Source: Deltaproteobacteria bacterium (lineage in GTDB: Bacteria; Myxococcota_A; UBA9160; UBA6930). Taken from it: DNA of 64,000 bases. The notes under the pieces were generated by a model. That model made no database searches. It saw nothing but the letters and a program-made list of their open reading frames with translations, and was not told the origin of the DNA. Shown in pieces: positions 26,535 through 37,926 of this stretch (the stretch's first letter is position 1; the number at the start of each line of letters is the position of its first letter). The position numbers and the translations under genes are program-made. The DNA is taken from positions 1 to 64,000 of the forward strand of contig VGRF01000025.1 in assembly GCA_016875395.1 (NCBI GenBank), read 5' to 3'.

Positions 26535-27994
26535 GCCGTGACTCCTCCCGCTCGCTCGGCGGCGAGCGCGCGCCGCGGAGAGAGCGTTCGTGCAAACCAA
26601 TCGGGCCGCGCAGCGAGGATGCGCGCGTACGCAGCGATGCCGTAATCGATCCAGGCGCGCATGCGGTCGCAGTAATGCAGCGTCGGCGTGGTCGGATCGC
26701 CGTAGTGCGCGTAGCTCTCGTGATAACAGCCGCCGCTGCACAGGTTGCGGATGCGGCAGGTGGCGCAGTCGACGCCCGACTTGTCGAGGCGACGCTCCAG
26801 GAACGCGCCGAGCTCTTCGCGCGCGAGGCCGTGCGTCACGTCGCCGAAAGTGCCGAGCTCCGAGCCGGTGAAGCGGTGGCAGAGGTTGACGCCACCGCTC
26901 GCATCGACCGCGACCATCGAGTAGCCCGCGCCGCACGGCAGCGACTTGCTCGTGCCCGAGTGCAGGTCCGTCATCAGCTGCAGCAAGTTCGAGAAGCCGT
27001 GCTTCTCGCCGCGCAGCGCGGCGGCGACGAGCTCGTCGCCGAGCGCGCGGAATTCCGCGAACACCGCTTCCAGCTCCGCTTCCGTGAGGTTGAAGCGCGC
27101 GTCGTCGCCCGCGGTGACGGGCGCGAAGCCCACCTCGTCGAAGCCGAGCTCGCGCGTGAGGTGCGAGAAGATCTCGCGCACCTCGCTGGTGCCGCGCGCG
27201 AGCGTGACGCGCGCGCCGAGCGGCCGCGCGCGGTAGCGCTCCCGCAACAACCGCACCTTGGCCGCGACCGCGTCGTAGCTGCCGTTTCCGCCGCGCGTCA
27301 CGCGATGGCGATCGTGCACGGCCCGCGGGCCGTCGATCGAGACCGCGACGCCGACGTTGTGCGCGTTCAGCCAATCCACGATGCGCGGCGTTGCGAGGGT
27401 CGCGTTCGTCGTGAGCGAGAAATCGCCGCGCGCGCCCGCTTCCGCGAAGCGCCGCTCGGCCCAGTCGACGACGCGCTCGAGCAGCGGCATCTGCGTGAGC
27501 GGCTCGCCGCCGAAGAACACCACGTTGTATCGCGGTCGCCCGGGCGACTCGCGCAACAACATCTCGATCGACGCCTGCGCCGTCGCGAAGTCCATCACGT
27601 TCGCCTTGGCGACGCTCGTGAGGTCTTCCTTGAAGCAGTAGCCGCACGCGAGGTTGCAGCCGGTGCTGACGTTGAGCACGACCGTCGTGAGCGGGAACGA
27701 GGTCACGCGCTTCGCCGCGGCCGGCGCGAGCGGCTTCGCGCTCGGATCGCGCACCACCTCGCAAGCCGCGAGCTCGGCGACCGCGTCGGCGACGGCGCTC
27801 GCGTCGTGCCGCGCCGCGAGCTTCGCCTGCAGCGCGACAAGCGAGAGCGGCGACGCGGCGAGCAGATCGAGCGCCTCGCGCGCGGGCGCGTCGAGCTCGA
27901 ACAGGCTCGTGGTGGGCACGTGGAACAAGAGCTCGCGCCCGTCCACCGCGACGCGGTGGAGGTTGTGCGGGATCAGCTCGAGCGCGTGCGTCAT
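26531..27994 (-). CDS. qhpD: radical SAM thioether-forming enzyme QhpD
   Basis: In 487 residues, an N-terminal segment (about 1-95) resembles a PqqD-like peptide-recognition domain. The radical SAM motif follows: Cys113-x3-Cys117-x2-Cys120 in [17 protein letters not shown]-terminal SPASM region carries the auxiliary-cluster cysteines ([32 protein letters not shown]). It makes the Cys-to-Asp/Glu thioether bonds in QhpC, which is encoded immediately downstream with an ATGA overlap. The start at 27994 lies 17 nt after the qhpA stop. Confidence 0.93.
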   Translation of the reverse strand: MTHALELIPHNLHRVAVDGRELLFHVPTTSLFELDAPAREALDLLAASPLSLVALQAKLAARHDASAVADAVAELAACEVVRDPSAKPLAPAAAKRVTSFPLTTVVLNVSTGCNLACGYCFKEDLTSVAKANVMDFATAQASIEMLLRESPGRPRYNVVFFGGEPLTQMPLLERVVDWAERRFAEAGARGDFSLTTNATLATPRIVDWLNAHNVGVAVSIDGPRAVHDRHRVTRGGNGSYDAVAAKVRLLRERYRARPLGARVTLARGTSEVREIFSHLTRELGFDEVGFAPVTAGDDARFNLTEAELEAVFAEFRALGDELVAAALRGEKHGFSNLLQLMTDLHSGTSKSLPCGAGYSMVAVDASGGVNLCHRFTGSELGTFGDVTHGLAREELGAFLERRLDKSGVDCATCRIRNLCSGGCYHESYAHYGDPTTPTLHYCDRMRAWIDYGIAAYARILAARPDWFARTLSPRRALAAERAGGVTA

Positions 27995-28011
27995 CTCGTG
28001 CCTTCGAGCGA

Positions 28012-29406
28012 TTAGGGAATCGGCGAGTGGATCCAGCGCTGCACGGTCACGATCAGGTGCGCGTCGGCGGTCAGCTCGCGCTCGCCGTCCTTCAGCGTCG
28101 CGATCACCTTCAGGTTCCCGACGTTGTTCGTGCCGTACTTGCGCGCCGGATTCGGCCCCGCGTCGCCCGGCGTGAACACGCCCGTCGCGGGATCCATCAC
28201 GCCCGCGAACTCGACGTCGCGCTCCTCGCGCGCCTGCTCGTTCCAGGGCTCGACTCGCCACGTCGCGGGCAGCGCGCCGATGCGCACGTCGTCCGCAGTC
28301 TCGGGCTTCCCGTCCGCGCCGTTGCTCCACGCGACGGCGTCGAAGACCGCGTACTCCTTCGGGATCGGACCGCCGCCGTCGCCGACGCGGGCGACTTGGT
28401 ACGGAGGCTCCACGGTGATGCGATCCATCCGCGCGTTCGCCCCGGGCGCGAGCGTGTGCATGGACGGCGTGCGCTCCGAGATCGCCTCGAGCTGCATGCC
28501 GAGCTCGTGGTGATCGCGCTCGTACATGCGACCCGCGAGCGTGAGAAGCCCATCGCGCTGGCCGGCGGCGAACACCTGCTGCCACTTCACGTCGCCGACC
28601 GTGAGCGTCGCGCGCCACTCGTAGCCGGTGTAAACGGTCGCGCGACCCGAGCCCGCGAGCTTCTCGCCGCTCCGCAGGTACTCGCCGCTGAGCTCGACCG
28701 CGTACTCATCCGCGCCGTTCGGCGTCGCGCGCAAGCGGCCCTCGAACGGGCCCTTGCTCGGCTGGTGCCCACTCACGCTCCAGCTCCCTGACAAGTCCGG
28801 CTTCTTCGCCTTCTTCCACTTCTCCCACGCGGCACTCTCGTACGCGTACTTCTCCGCGAGCATCGGCGCCGTCTCGTTCAGCGCGACGGGGAACCAGTCG
28901 AGATTGCGCCCCCCCGCGGAGTACTCGGTGCTTGGCCACTGCCCGAGGTGGAAGTGCACGAGCTCTCGCCACTCGTCGACGGGGCGCCGCTGCAGGAGTA
29001 CGCGCGCGGCGGAGTGGCAGCGCCCGCACATCATCTTGAAGTCGGCGTCGACGGGCTCGAACTCGTCGAGGCGCTGCTCGAGCGCGTAGCGGAAGCCCTC
29101 GGTCTCGGAGGGCGCGAGACCCTGCGTGTCGGCGAGGTGCTTGATCAGCGTGCGCTTCGCGTCGGCGGAGCCGAGCGGGAGGCTCTGCGACGACACGGTG
29201 ATCCCGTGCAGGTCCTCCATGCGCTGAATCGTCATCGCCCAGCCTTCGGGTGTCTTGCGCTGGTGCGCGATGCGCGAGAGCCCGCCCGAGGCGTCCGACT
29301 GATGACAGCCGCCGCAGGTGTTCCGTAACAACTCCTGCGGCGTCTCCGCGAGCGCGGGCGCAGCGAGCGCCGCTCCGAGGAATGCACCGAGCAGCACTCG
29401 CCTCAT
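28012..29406 (-). CDS. qhpA: quinohemoprotein amine dehydrogenase alpha subunit (di-heme cytochrome c)
   Basis: The 464-residue product has a signal peptide cut after ALA at residue 20. Two c-type heme motifs, Cys31-GG-Cys-His35 and Cys127-GR-Cys-His131, sit in two N-terminal cytochrome domains, followed by beta-barrel domains typical of the alpha subunit. It takes electrons from the CTQ in the gamma subunit and passes them to a periplasmic carrier. It is the first enzyme gene of the run, 16 nt after the TonB-receptor gene. One TAACAA word lies in the heme region in sense orientation. Confidence 0.92.
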   Translation of the reverse strand: MRRVLLGAFLGAALAAPALAETPQELLRNTCGGCHQSDASGGLSRIAHQRKTPEGWAMTIQRMEDLHGITVSSQSLPLGSADAKRTLIKHLADTQGLAPSETEGFRYALEQRLDEFEPVDADFKMMCGRCHSAARVLLQRRPVDEWRELVHFHLGQWPSTEYSAGGRNLDWFPVALNETAPMLAEKYAYESAAWEKWKKAKKPDLSGSWSVSGHQPSKGPFEGRLRATPNGADEYAVELSGEYLRSGEKLAGSGRATVYTGYEWRATLTVGDVKWQQVFAAGQRDGLLTLAGRMYERDHHELGMQLEAISERTPSMHTLAPGANARMDRITVEPPYQVARVGDGGGPIPKEYAVFDAVAWSNGADGKPETADDVRIGALPATWRVEPWNEQAREERDVEFAGVMDPATGVFTPGDAGPNPARKYGTNNVGNLKVIATLKDGERELTADAHLIVTVQRWIHSPIP

Positions 29407-29422
29407 GTGCGCCCCGCCCCGA

Positions 29423-31810
<2,388 letters not shown>

Positions 31811-31901
31811 GCGTGGCACTCCGTGAAGGAATAGTGCGCGCATCATTGCACCGCGGTTTTCGCAGCGAAAGCGCCTGATCGCGATCAGGCGAGGAGCGCG
31901 G

Positions 31902-32654
31902 TCACCACTTCGCGCCGGGATGCGCGCGCGCGAGCACCTGCATCTCGGCGAGCATGCGCGAGAGGTGCTCGCTGTGGCGCCCGCTGCGCCCGCCGCGCGG
32001 CTGGAACGCGCCCGGATCGGGGCGCGTGAGCGTCGCGCCGCGCAGCAGCCCCTCGATCTCGGCGTGCGCCTCCGCGGCAAACGCGCTCGGATCGGGCGCG
32101 ATGCCGGCCGTAGCGAGCTCGCGCGTCACGGCATCGGCTTCGAGCAGCTCTCCTAGGTATGGGAAGAGCTCCTCGAACGCGGTCTGCATGCGGCGATGGC
32201 TCTCGCTCGTGCCGTCGCCGAGCCGCATCACCCAGGTGCGCGCGTGGCGCGCGTGGTACCCGGCCTCGCGCGCAGCCTTCGCGCCGATCGCGGCGAGCCG
32301 CGGCTCCGCGCTCTTCGCGAGAGCTCGGTAGTTCGGGAGCGCGAACGCGGCGAAGAGCGCCTGCCGCGCGACGGTCCACGCGAAGTCGTGATCCGGCTGC
32401 TCGACGAGCAGCGCGTTCCGGAAGCCTGCGTCGTCGCGGAAGTAGGCGAGCGCATCCGCGTCTCGACCCGCTCCCTCGACTTCCCCCGCGAGCGAGAGCG
32501 CGGCCTGGGCGAGATCGAGGTTGTCGAGCGCGATGTTGCCGAGCGCGAGCTCTTCCTCGAGCACGGGCGCGAAGCCGATCCACTGCGAGAGGCGATGCCC
32601 CAACACCAGCGCGTCGTCGCCGAGGCGGAGCGCGTACTCGAACACGGCGCTCAC
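31902..32654 (-). CDS. paaC: 1,2-phenylacetyl-CoA epoxidase structural subunit PaaC
   Basis: The 250-residue helical protein resembles PaaC, the non-catalytic ferritin-like partner of PaaA (EYALRLGDDALVLGHRLSQW and NIALDNLDLAQAALSLAGEV in outline; LFPYLGELLEAD later). PaaA and PaaC form the epoxidase core that oxidises the ring of phenylacetyl-CoA. The GTG start at 32654 overlaps the paaB stop by four bases. The gene is followed by the TonB receptor 91 nt downstream rather than by paaD and paaE, which are usual in the canonical operon. Confidence 0.9.
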   Translation of the reverse strand: MSAVFEYALRLGDDALVLGHRLSQWIGFAPVLEEELALGNIALDNLDLAQAALSLAGEVEGAGRDADALAYFRDDAGFRNALLVEQPDHDFAWTVARQALFAAFALPNYRALAKSAEPRLAAIGAKAAREAGYHARHARTWVMRLGDGTSESHRRMQTAFEELFPYLGELLEADAVTRELATAGIAPDPSAFAAEAHAEIEGLLRGATLTRPDPGAFQPRGGRSGRHSEHLSRMLAEMQVLARAHPGAKW

Positions 32655-32941
32655 TTGGACTTCTTCGGGTTCGCCGGCCGGTAGAAGCGCGGGTGGCGGT
32701 AGATCTTCGCGGGGCCGGGCTCGAACATCTCCGCGGCGTGCTCGCTCTTCGACGCGACGATGCGCTCGGACTCGACCACCCAGATCGACACGAGCTTGTC
32801 GCGGCGCGCGAAGGTGTCGCGCGCGTTCTGCAGCGCGAGCTCGGCGTCGGCGGCATGCACGGAGCCGACGTGCGTGTGCGGCGCGCCGGTCTTCTCCTGC
32901 ACGAACACTTCCCACAGCGCGAACTGCGTCTCGGCGCTCAT
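32651..32941 (-). CDS. paaB: phenylacetyl-CoA epoxidase subunit PaaB
   Basis: The 96-residue protein shows the PaaB signature: [20 protein letters not shown] followed by [17 protein letters not shown] and an IWVV strand. PaaB bridges PaaAC heterodimers in the epoxidase complex. It overlaps both paaA (ATGA) and paaC (GTGA), so the three subunits are made from one coupled message. Length matches the family. Confidence 0.92.
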   Translation of the reverse strand: MSAETQFALWEVFVQEKTGAPHTHVGSVHAADAELALQNARDTFARRDKLVSIWVVESERIVASKSEHAAEMFEPGPAKIYRHPRFYRPANPKKSK

Positions 32942-33903
32942 CGCGCGCCGCCTCGCTCGTGCTCCGCCTGCTTCGCCGCGTGCGCCTCCGCCGCGGCGCG
33001 CACCCAGGCGCCGCGCTCGTGCACCTCGCGCCGCACGCGCACGCGATCGCGCCCGCACGGGCCGCCGCCCGCGAGCACGCGCTTGAACTCGTCCCAGTGG
33101 ATCGGGCCGTGCTGCCAGCGCCCCGTCGCGTCCTTCTTCATCGCCGGGTCCGGGATTGTTAGGCCGATCGCGTCGGCCTGCGGCACGACGAGGTTCACGA
33201 ACCACTCGCGCTGCGCGTCGTTCGACTCCTGCTTCACTCTCCAGCGCATCAGCTGCGCCGAGTGGCGCGACTCGCTGTCGGGCGGACCGAACATCATCAG
33301 CGTCGGCCACCACCAGCGGCCCAGCGAGTCCTGCGCCATCTGCTTCTGCGCCGCGCTCCCCTGCGCGAGCGCCGCGACGATCTCGTAGCCCTGCCGCTCG
33401 TGGAAGCGCTCCTCCGAGCAGATGCGCTGCATGGCGCGCGCGTAGGGGCCGTAGGAGGCGCGCGCGAGCAGCGTCTGATTCACGATCGCGGCTTGGTCGA
33501 CGAGCCAGCCGATCGTGCCCGCGTCGGCCCAGGTGAGCGTCGGGTAGTTGAAGATGCTCGAGTACTTCGCCTCGCCTGATAACAGCGCGGCGACCAGCTC
33601 CTCGCGCGAGACGCCGAGCGTCTCTGCGGCGGCGTAGAGGTAGAGCCCGTGACCGCCTTCGTCTTGGACCTTGGTGAGCATCCCGATCTTGCGCTTCAGC
33701 GAGGGCGCGCGCGTGATCCAGTTGCCCTCGGGCAGCATGCCCACCACCTCCGAGTGCGCGTGCTGCGAGATCATGCGCACGAGCTGGCGGCGATACGCAT
33801 CGGGCATCCAATCGCCGGGCTCGATCTTCTCGCCAGCATCGATGCGCGCGAGGAACGCGGCCTCGCGCTCGGCGTCGCTCGGTGCTGCGTGCGTGGTGGA
33901 CAT
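32938..33903 (-). CDS. paaA: phenylacetyl-CoA epoxidase catalytic subunit PaaA
   Basis: The 321-residue diiron protein carries its iron-binding carboxylate/histidine motifs in [13 protein letters not shown] and [14 protein letters not shown]. Around them are the strongly conserved NYPTLTWAD and [15 protein letters not shown] segments. It epoxidises the aromatic ring of phenylacetyl-CoA using electrons from PaaE, which is not encoded here. The ATG at 33903 is preferred to one three codons upstream. It is divergent from paaG across a palindrome-rich 163-nt gap. Confidence 0.93.
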   Translation of the reverse strand: MSTTHAAPSDAEREAAFLARIDAGEKIEPGDWMPDAYRRQLVRMISQHAHSEVVGMLPEGNWITRAPSLKRKIGMLTKVQDEGGHGLYLYAAAETLGVSREELVAALLSGEAKYSSIFNYPTLTWADAGTIGWLVDQAAIVNQTLLARASYGPYARAMQRICSEERFHERQGYEIVAALAQGSAAQKQMAQDSLGRWWWPTLMMFGPPDSESRHSAQLMRWRVKQESNDAQREWFVNLVVPQADAIGLTIPDPAMKKDATGRWQHGPIHWDEFKRVLAGGGPCGRDRVRVRREVHERGAWVRAAAEAHAAKQAEHERGGAR

Positions 33904-33937
33904 GCGGCGCATCGTAACCGCGTTCCCGGCGCGCAGT

Positions 33938-34005
33938 GGCCATCGGTGCCAGGCACGCTTGGCCACGCAATCCGCGGCGGCCATCCGTGCCAGGCACCGA
34001 TGGCC
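33938..34005. promoter_or_regulatory. paired palindromes in the paaA/paaG divergent promoter region
   Basis: The sequence GGCCATCSGTGCCAGGCAC occurs twice in direct orientation, at 33938-33956 and 33979-33997, 41 bp apart. The second copy extends to a near-perfect 27-bp inverted repeat (33979-34005, one arm mismatch), and the first has a weaker right arm ending in TTGGCC. The spacing is close to four helical turns and the position is between divergent start codons, so they could be operators for both transcripts. They could also be hairpins formed in one of the leaders. The regulator is not encoded here. Confidence 0.45.
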
Positions 34006-34066
34006 GGTCGACGCGGGCGGGGCTCGTCTGCGACGCTGCCTCGATCTCGCAGCGGGAGGAGATGGC

Positions 34067-34858
34067 GTGGCGAACGAGTTCATTCGCGTGGAGCACGACG
34101 CCGGCGTAATGCGCATCGCGCTCGCGCGGCCCGATGTGCTGAACAGCCTGAATCGCGCGATGGCGCGCGAGCTGCAGGCCGCGCTCGACGAGGCGGCCGC
34201 GCGCGCCGATGTGCGGGGGGTGCTGCTCACCGGCTGCGGGCGCGCGTTCTGCGCGGGGCAGGATCTCGCCGAGATCGTGCCGCCGAGTGGCGCGCCGGGG
34301 CCCGCGGTGAGTGAGATCGTGGAGCAAAGCTACAACCCCACGGTTCGCCGCATCCTCGCGCTCGAGAAGCCGGTGGTGTGCGCTGTGAACGGCGCCGCGG
34401 CGGGCGCGGGCGCGAACCTCGCGCTCGCCTGCGACATCGTCGTCGCGGCGAAGAGCGCGTACTTCCTGCAGGCGTTCGTGAACATCGGCCTGATCCCCGA
34501 CAGCGGCGGCACGTTCCTGCTCCCGCGACTCGTCGGCCTCGCGCGCGCGAAGTCGCTGGCGATGCTCGGCGAGCGCATCAGCGCGGAGCAGGCGCTCGCG
34601 ATCGGGCTGATCCACGCCGTCGCCGAGCCCGACGCGCTCGAAGCGGACTCGCTCGCGCTCGCGAGGAAGCTCGCCGCGCTGCCCACGCGCGCGATCGGGC
34701 TCGCGAAGCGCGCGTTTCACGCCGAGGTGTTCCCCGAGCTGGAGGCCGCACTCGCGCGCGAGCGCGACCTGCAGGGCGAGGCATCGAGCACCGCCGACTA
34801 CGCCGAGGGCGTGCGCGCGTTCCTCGCAAAGCGCAAGCCCGTGTTCACGGGGCAGTAG
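34067..34858 (+). CDS. paaG: PaaG-like ring 1,2-epoxyphenylacetyl-CoA isomerase (crotonase family)
   Basis: The 263-residue crotonase matches PaaG from end to end: [38 protein letters not shown], the oxepin-CoA isomerase stretch [17 protein letters not shown], and [18 protein letters not shown] at the end. PaaG opens the epoxide made by PaaABC to oxepin-CoA. GGGAGGA precedes the GTG at 34067 by six bases. Its divergent position next to paaABC supports the assignment. It lacks the crotonase glutamate in the AGAGANLAL segment, as PaaG does, and relies on the later aspartate in IPDSGG. Confidence 0.85.
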   Translation: MANEFIRVEHDAGVMRIALARPDVLNSLNRAMARELQAALDEAAARADVRGVLLTGCGRAFCAGQDLAEIVPPSGAPGPAVSEIVEQSYNPTVRRILALEKPVVCAVNGAAAGAGANLALACDIVVAAKSAYFLQAFVNIGLIPDSGGTFLLPRLVGLARAKSLAMLGERISAEQALAIGLIHAVAEPDALEADSLALARKLAALPTRAIGLAKRAFHAEVFPELEAALARERDLQGEASSTADYAEGVRAFLAKRKPVFTGQ

Positions 34859-34896
34859 CGAGCGTGACGCACCCGTGTAGCCCGCCTCGCTGCGCC

Positions 34897-34975
34897 GACC
34901 CGAACGCTCGGCGTCTGACGCTCGGCGTTCGGGTCGCCGGCCCTGCGGGGGACCCGAACGCCTGGCGTCAGACGC
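34897..34975. repeat. triple GACCCGAACGC repeat with inner palindromes
   Basis: GACCCGAACGC occurs at 34897-34907 and 34951-34961, and inverted at 34925-34935. Between and after these lie GCGTCTGACGC (34911-34921) and its reverse complement GCGTCAGACGC (34965-34975). The cluster fills the gap between paaG and the mlaA fusion gene and ends five bases before the GTG of the latter. It can fold into alternative hairpins. It may be a paaG terminator, a leader structure or a remnant of a repeat element. It is too short and irregular for a CRISPR. Confidence 0.5.
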
Positions 34976-34980
34976 CGAGG

Positions 34981-36870
34981 GTGCGAGTCCGTGCCGCCTG
35001 CGTCTCGCTCGCGTTCGCTTTCGCGCTGCTCGCGTCCGGCTGCGCCTCGGTTCCGGCGGATACGGACGCGGCGACGAACTCCGCGGTGCTCGGCAACGAC
35101 GCGCTCTACGCCCCGCCGCACGGCGAGGGCTTCTCGGTGCTCGTGTACACCGAGGATCCGCTCGAGCCCGCGAACCGCCTCAGCCTGCGCGTCACGAAGG
35201 GTGCGCTCGACTACGTCGCGCAGCCGCTCGCGCTCGGCTACCGCGCGCTCGTGCCCGAGTTCGCGCGCGAAGCGCTCTCGCGCTTCTACGGCAACCTCAA
35301 CTACCCCGGCCGCTTCGTCAGCTTGTTGATGCAAAGGCGCCTCAGAGACTCGGGCGAAGAGACCGGGCGCTTCCTCGTCAACTCCACCGCGGGCCTGCTC
35401 GGCCTCTTCGATCCCGCAACGCGCCTCTCGCTCGACTCGTTCCCCGAAGACGTGGGCCAAGCCTTCGGCCGCTGGGGAATCAGGCCCGGCCCCTATCTCT
35501 TCTTGCCCATGCTCGGCCCGAGCAACACCCGCGACGCCGTGGGCCGCATCTTCGACATGGCGCTCGATCCCGCGACGTACTTCACCGGTGCGACGCTCGC
35601 GTTCGGGCTGAACTCCTTCTCGCTGCGCGTCGACGACTACCGCGATCTCTCCGCCGTCGAGGCCGACTGGTACGCGCCGATCCGGACTTATTGGGCAATT
35701 CGGCGGGAGGCCGAGGTCGAGAACTACAGCATCCCGCTGACCGCCTTCGAAGCGAGCGACCCCGAGCCCTCGCTCGGCGTGCTGAAGTTCTCGCCGCGGG
35801 ACCCCTCGTTCGGGCGGCGCGCGAAGGAGCGCGAGCTCGCGCTGCCGAGCACGGGCAAGACGCTGCGCTACTCGCTCTGGCTCCAGCCCGCGCCCGCGCC
35901 GCTCTTGTTCGTGCTGCCGGGCATCGGCTCGCACCGGCGCGGCGGCACGACCGTCGCGCTCGCGGAGATCGCGTACGCGCGCGGCTTCTCGGTCGCCGCG
36001 ATCAGCAGCGCGTTCCAGCCCGAGGTGCAGCTCACCGCACTGCGCGCGCCGTACCCCGGCTTCGCGCCTCACGACGCGGCCGACATTCGCGCCGCGCTCG
36101 AAGCGATTCATGCCGACGTCGCGGCGTGGAAGCCCGGGCGCGTCACGAGCGCGAGCCTCGTCGGCCTCTCGCTCGGCGCCGCGCATGCGCTCCACATCGC
36201 AGCGCGGCCCGAAGGCGCACTCCAGTTCGAGCGCATCGTCGCCGTGAGTCCTCCGGTCGACTTCTTGTTGGCATCGCGCCGCTTCGACGAGTTCTTCGAC
36301 GCGCCGCTGCGCTGGCCCGCGGCCGAGCGCGACCGGCGCGTGCTCGAGATCGGCAAGAAGGCGCTCGCGCTGTTCGACGGCGACGTGAGCGACCCGCGCC
36401 TGCCCTTCGACCGCATCGAGTCCGAGTTCCTGATCGGGCTCAACGGCCGCGACGCCGTGCACAACGCGATGGTCGCGATCCAGACGACGACGGGCCGCGG
36501 CGTGCTGTTGCAACCCGAGCTCGATCCCGAGCGCGGCTGGCTGCTCGAAGAGGTGAACCACAGCTCGTTCGACGCCTACGTGCGCCACCTCGTGGTGCCG
36601 CACTTCCTCGTGAGCGACCCCGACGCGAGCATCGACTCGCTGCTCGAAGCGAGCGGCCTGCGCGGCATCGCGCCAGCGCTCGCCGCGGACCCGCGCGTGT
36701 CCATCTTCACGAACGCCGACGACTTCTTGTTAGGCCCCGGTGACGCGGAATGGCTGCGCACGGCGCTCGGTGAACGCGCCACGGTCTTCCCGAGCGGTGG
36801 GCATCTCGGGAATCTGTGGGTGCCGGAGGTGCAGCGCGCGATCTTCGACGCGCTCTCCTCAGCGCCCTAA
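34981..36870 (+). CDS. mlaA: MlaA/VacJ lipoprotein fused to an alpha/beta hydrolase
   Basis: The 629-residue product begins with a lipoprotein signal (lipobox cysteine at residue 21 in LLASGCAS). The MlaA domain follows at about 45-240 (YTEDPLEPANRLSLRV, RFYGNLNYPGRFVSLL, FLVNSTAGLLGLFDPA, GPYLFLPMLGPS). Residues 290-629 or so form an alpha/beta hydrolase with nucleophile elbow GLSLG (Ser near 395), a late aspartate region (TNADDFLLGPGD) and a terminal histidine (SGGHLGNLW). MlaA extracts mislocalised phospholipids from the outer leaflet; a fused hydrolase could act on the extracted lipid. No mlaBCDEF is nearby. The start is the in-frame GTG at 34981. Confidence 0.82.
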   Translation: MRVRAACVSLAFAFALLASGCASVPADTDAATNSAVLGNDALYAPPHGEGFSVLVYTEDPLEPANRLSLRVTKGALDYVAQPLALGYRALVPEFAREALSRFYGNLNYPGRFVSLLMQRRLRDSGEETGRFLVNSTAGLLGLFDPATRLSLDSFPEDVGQAFGRWGIRPGPYLFLPMLGPSNTRDAVGRIFDMALDPATYFTGATLAFGLNSFSLRVDDYRDLSAVEADWYAPIRTYWAIRREAEVENYSIPLTAFEASDPEPSLGVLKFSPRDPSFGRRAKERELALPSTGKTLRYSLWLQPAPAPLLFVLPGIGSHRRGGTTVALAEIAYARGFSVAAISSAFQPEVQLTALRAPYPGFAPHDAADIRAALEAIHADVAAWKPGRVTSASLVGLSLGAAHALHIAARPEGALQFERIVAVSPPVDFLLASRRFDEFFDAPLRWPAAERDRRVLEIGKKALALFDGDVSDPRLPFDRIESEFLIGLNGRDAVHNAMVAIQTTTGRGVLLQPELDPERGWLLEEVNHSSFDAYVRHLVVPHFLVSDPDASIDSLLEASGLRGIAPALAADPRVSIFTNADDFLLGPGDAEWLRTALGERATVFPSGGHLGNLWVPEVQRAIFDALSSAP

Positions 36871-37899
36871 CACCTCGGCCAGCGCGAGCACGAGCCGCTC
36901 GGTCGCGTCCCAGCCGAGACACGCGTCCGTGATGCTCTTCCCGTACGCGAGCGGCTGCGCGCTCGGCTCCTGCTTCCCGCCCACGAGATGGCTCTCGACC
37001 ATCAGCCCCCGCAGCGCGTTCTGCCCTGCGCGTCGCTGCGCAGCGACCGCGAGCGCGACGTCGCGCTGCTTCTCGGGCGCGCGCTCGCTGTTCGCGTGCG
37101 AGCAGTCGACCATGATCGCGTCCAGCAGCGCGTGCTCCCGTAACAACTCCGCCGCAGCGCTCACCGAAGCCGCGTCCCAGTTCGGCTTTGCGCCGCCGCG
37201 CAAGACGAGGTGCGCGTAGGGGTTCCCCGATGTCTCGAGAATCGCGGGCGCGCCCTCCTTCGTGAGCGAGGGGAAGATGTGCCGCGCGCGCGCAGCGCGG
37301 ATCGCATCGACCGCGACGCGCACGTCGCCATCGGTGCGGTTCTTGATGCCCACCGGCATCGAGAGCCCACTCGCGAGCTCGCGATGCACCTGGCTCTCGG
37401 CCGTGCGCGCGCCGATCGCACCCCACGACACGAGGTCCGCGTAGAACTGCCCGAACGTCGTGTCGAGAAACTCCGTGCCCGCCGGCAGCTCGCGCGCCGC
37501 GATCTCGGCGAGCAGGCCGCGCGCGATCCGCAGCCCCTTGTTGATGTGATACGAGCCGTCGAGATCGGGATCGTTGATGAGTCCCTTCCAGCCGACCACC
37601 GTGCGCGGCTTCTCGAAGTAGACGCGCATCACCACGAGCACGCGCTCGCGCACGCGCTCTGCCAGCGCGCGCAGCTTGTCCGCGTACTCGAGCGCCGCGC
37701 GCACGTCGTGGATCGAGCACGGCCCCACGACGAGCAGCACGCGCGCATCGCGTCCGTCCAGCACCGCTTCCACGGCGCGCCGCGAGCGCACGACGAACTC
37801 GGACGCGCCGGGTGTTAGGGGAATCTCCTCCGCGAGCACCGCGGGCGCGATGAGGGGACGGACGGCGGTGATGCGGAGGTCGTCGGATTTCGGCGTCAT
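36859..37899 (-). CDS. aroG: 3-deoxy-7-phosphoheptulonate (DAHP) synthase, class I
   Basis: The 346-residue enzyme condenses phosphoenolpyruvate and erythrose 4-phosphate in the first shikimate step. Family motifs are VGPCSIHD, MRVYFEKPRTVVGWKGLIND, TFGQFYADLVSWGAIGART, GIKNRTDGD, the metal-ligand segment VDCSHANS, and GLMVESHLVGGKQ. Length and motifs place it with AroF/G/H-type enzymes. Its 3' end overlaps the convergent mlaA fusion by 12 bp. It carries one sense and one antisense copy of the TTGTTA-type word. The specific feedback amino acid cannot be told. Confidence 0.93.
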   Translation of the reverse strand: MTPKSDDLRITAVRPLIAPAVLAEEIPLTPGASEFVVRSRRAVEAVLDGRDARVLLVVGPCSIHDVRAALEYADKLRALAERVRERVLVVMRVYFEKPRTVVGWKGLINDPDLDGSYHINKGLRIARGLLAEIAARELPAGTEFLDTTFGQFYADLVSWGAIGARTAESQVHRELASGLSMPVGIKNRTDGDVRVAVDAIRAARARHIFPSLTKEGAPAILETSGNPYAHLVLRGGAKPNWDAASVSAAAELLREHALLDAIMVDCSHANSERAPEKQRDVALAVAAQRRAGQNALRGLMVESHLVGGKQEPSAQPLAYGKSITDACLGWDATERLVLALAEVLGR

Positions 37900-37926
37900 C
37901 TCGCCGGATATAGCGGCGCGGCCCCG

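Noticed and set aside
26675-28015. 446-residue plus-strand frame over qhpC and qhpD
   Set aside because: Antisense shadow of the radical SAM gene, with no motif.
34897-34975. possible CRISPR-like short repeats
   Set aside because: Only three copies, in alternating orientation, with no regular spacers and no cas genes in the window.
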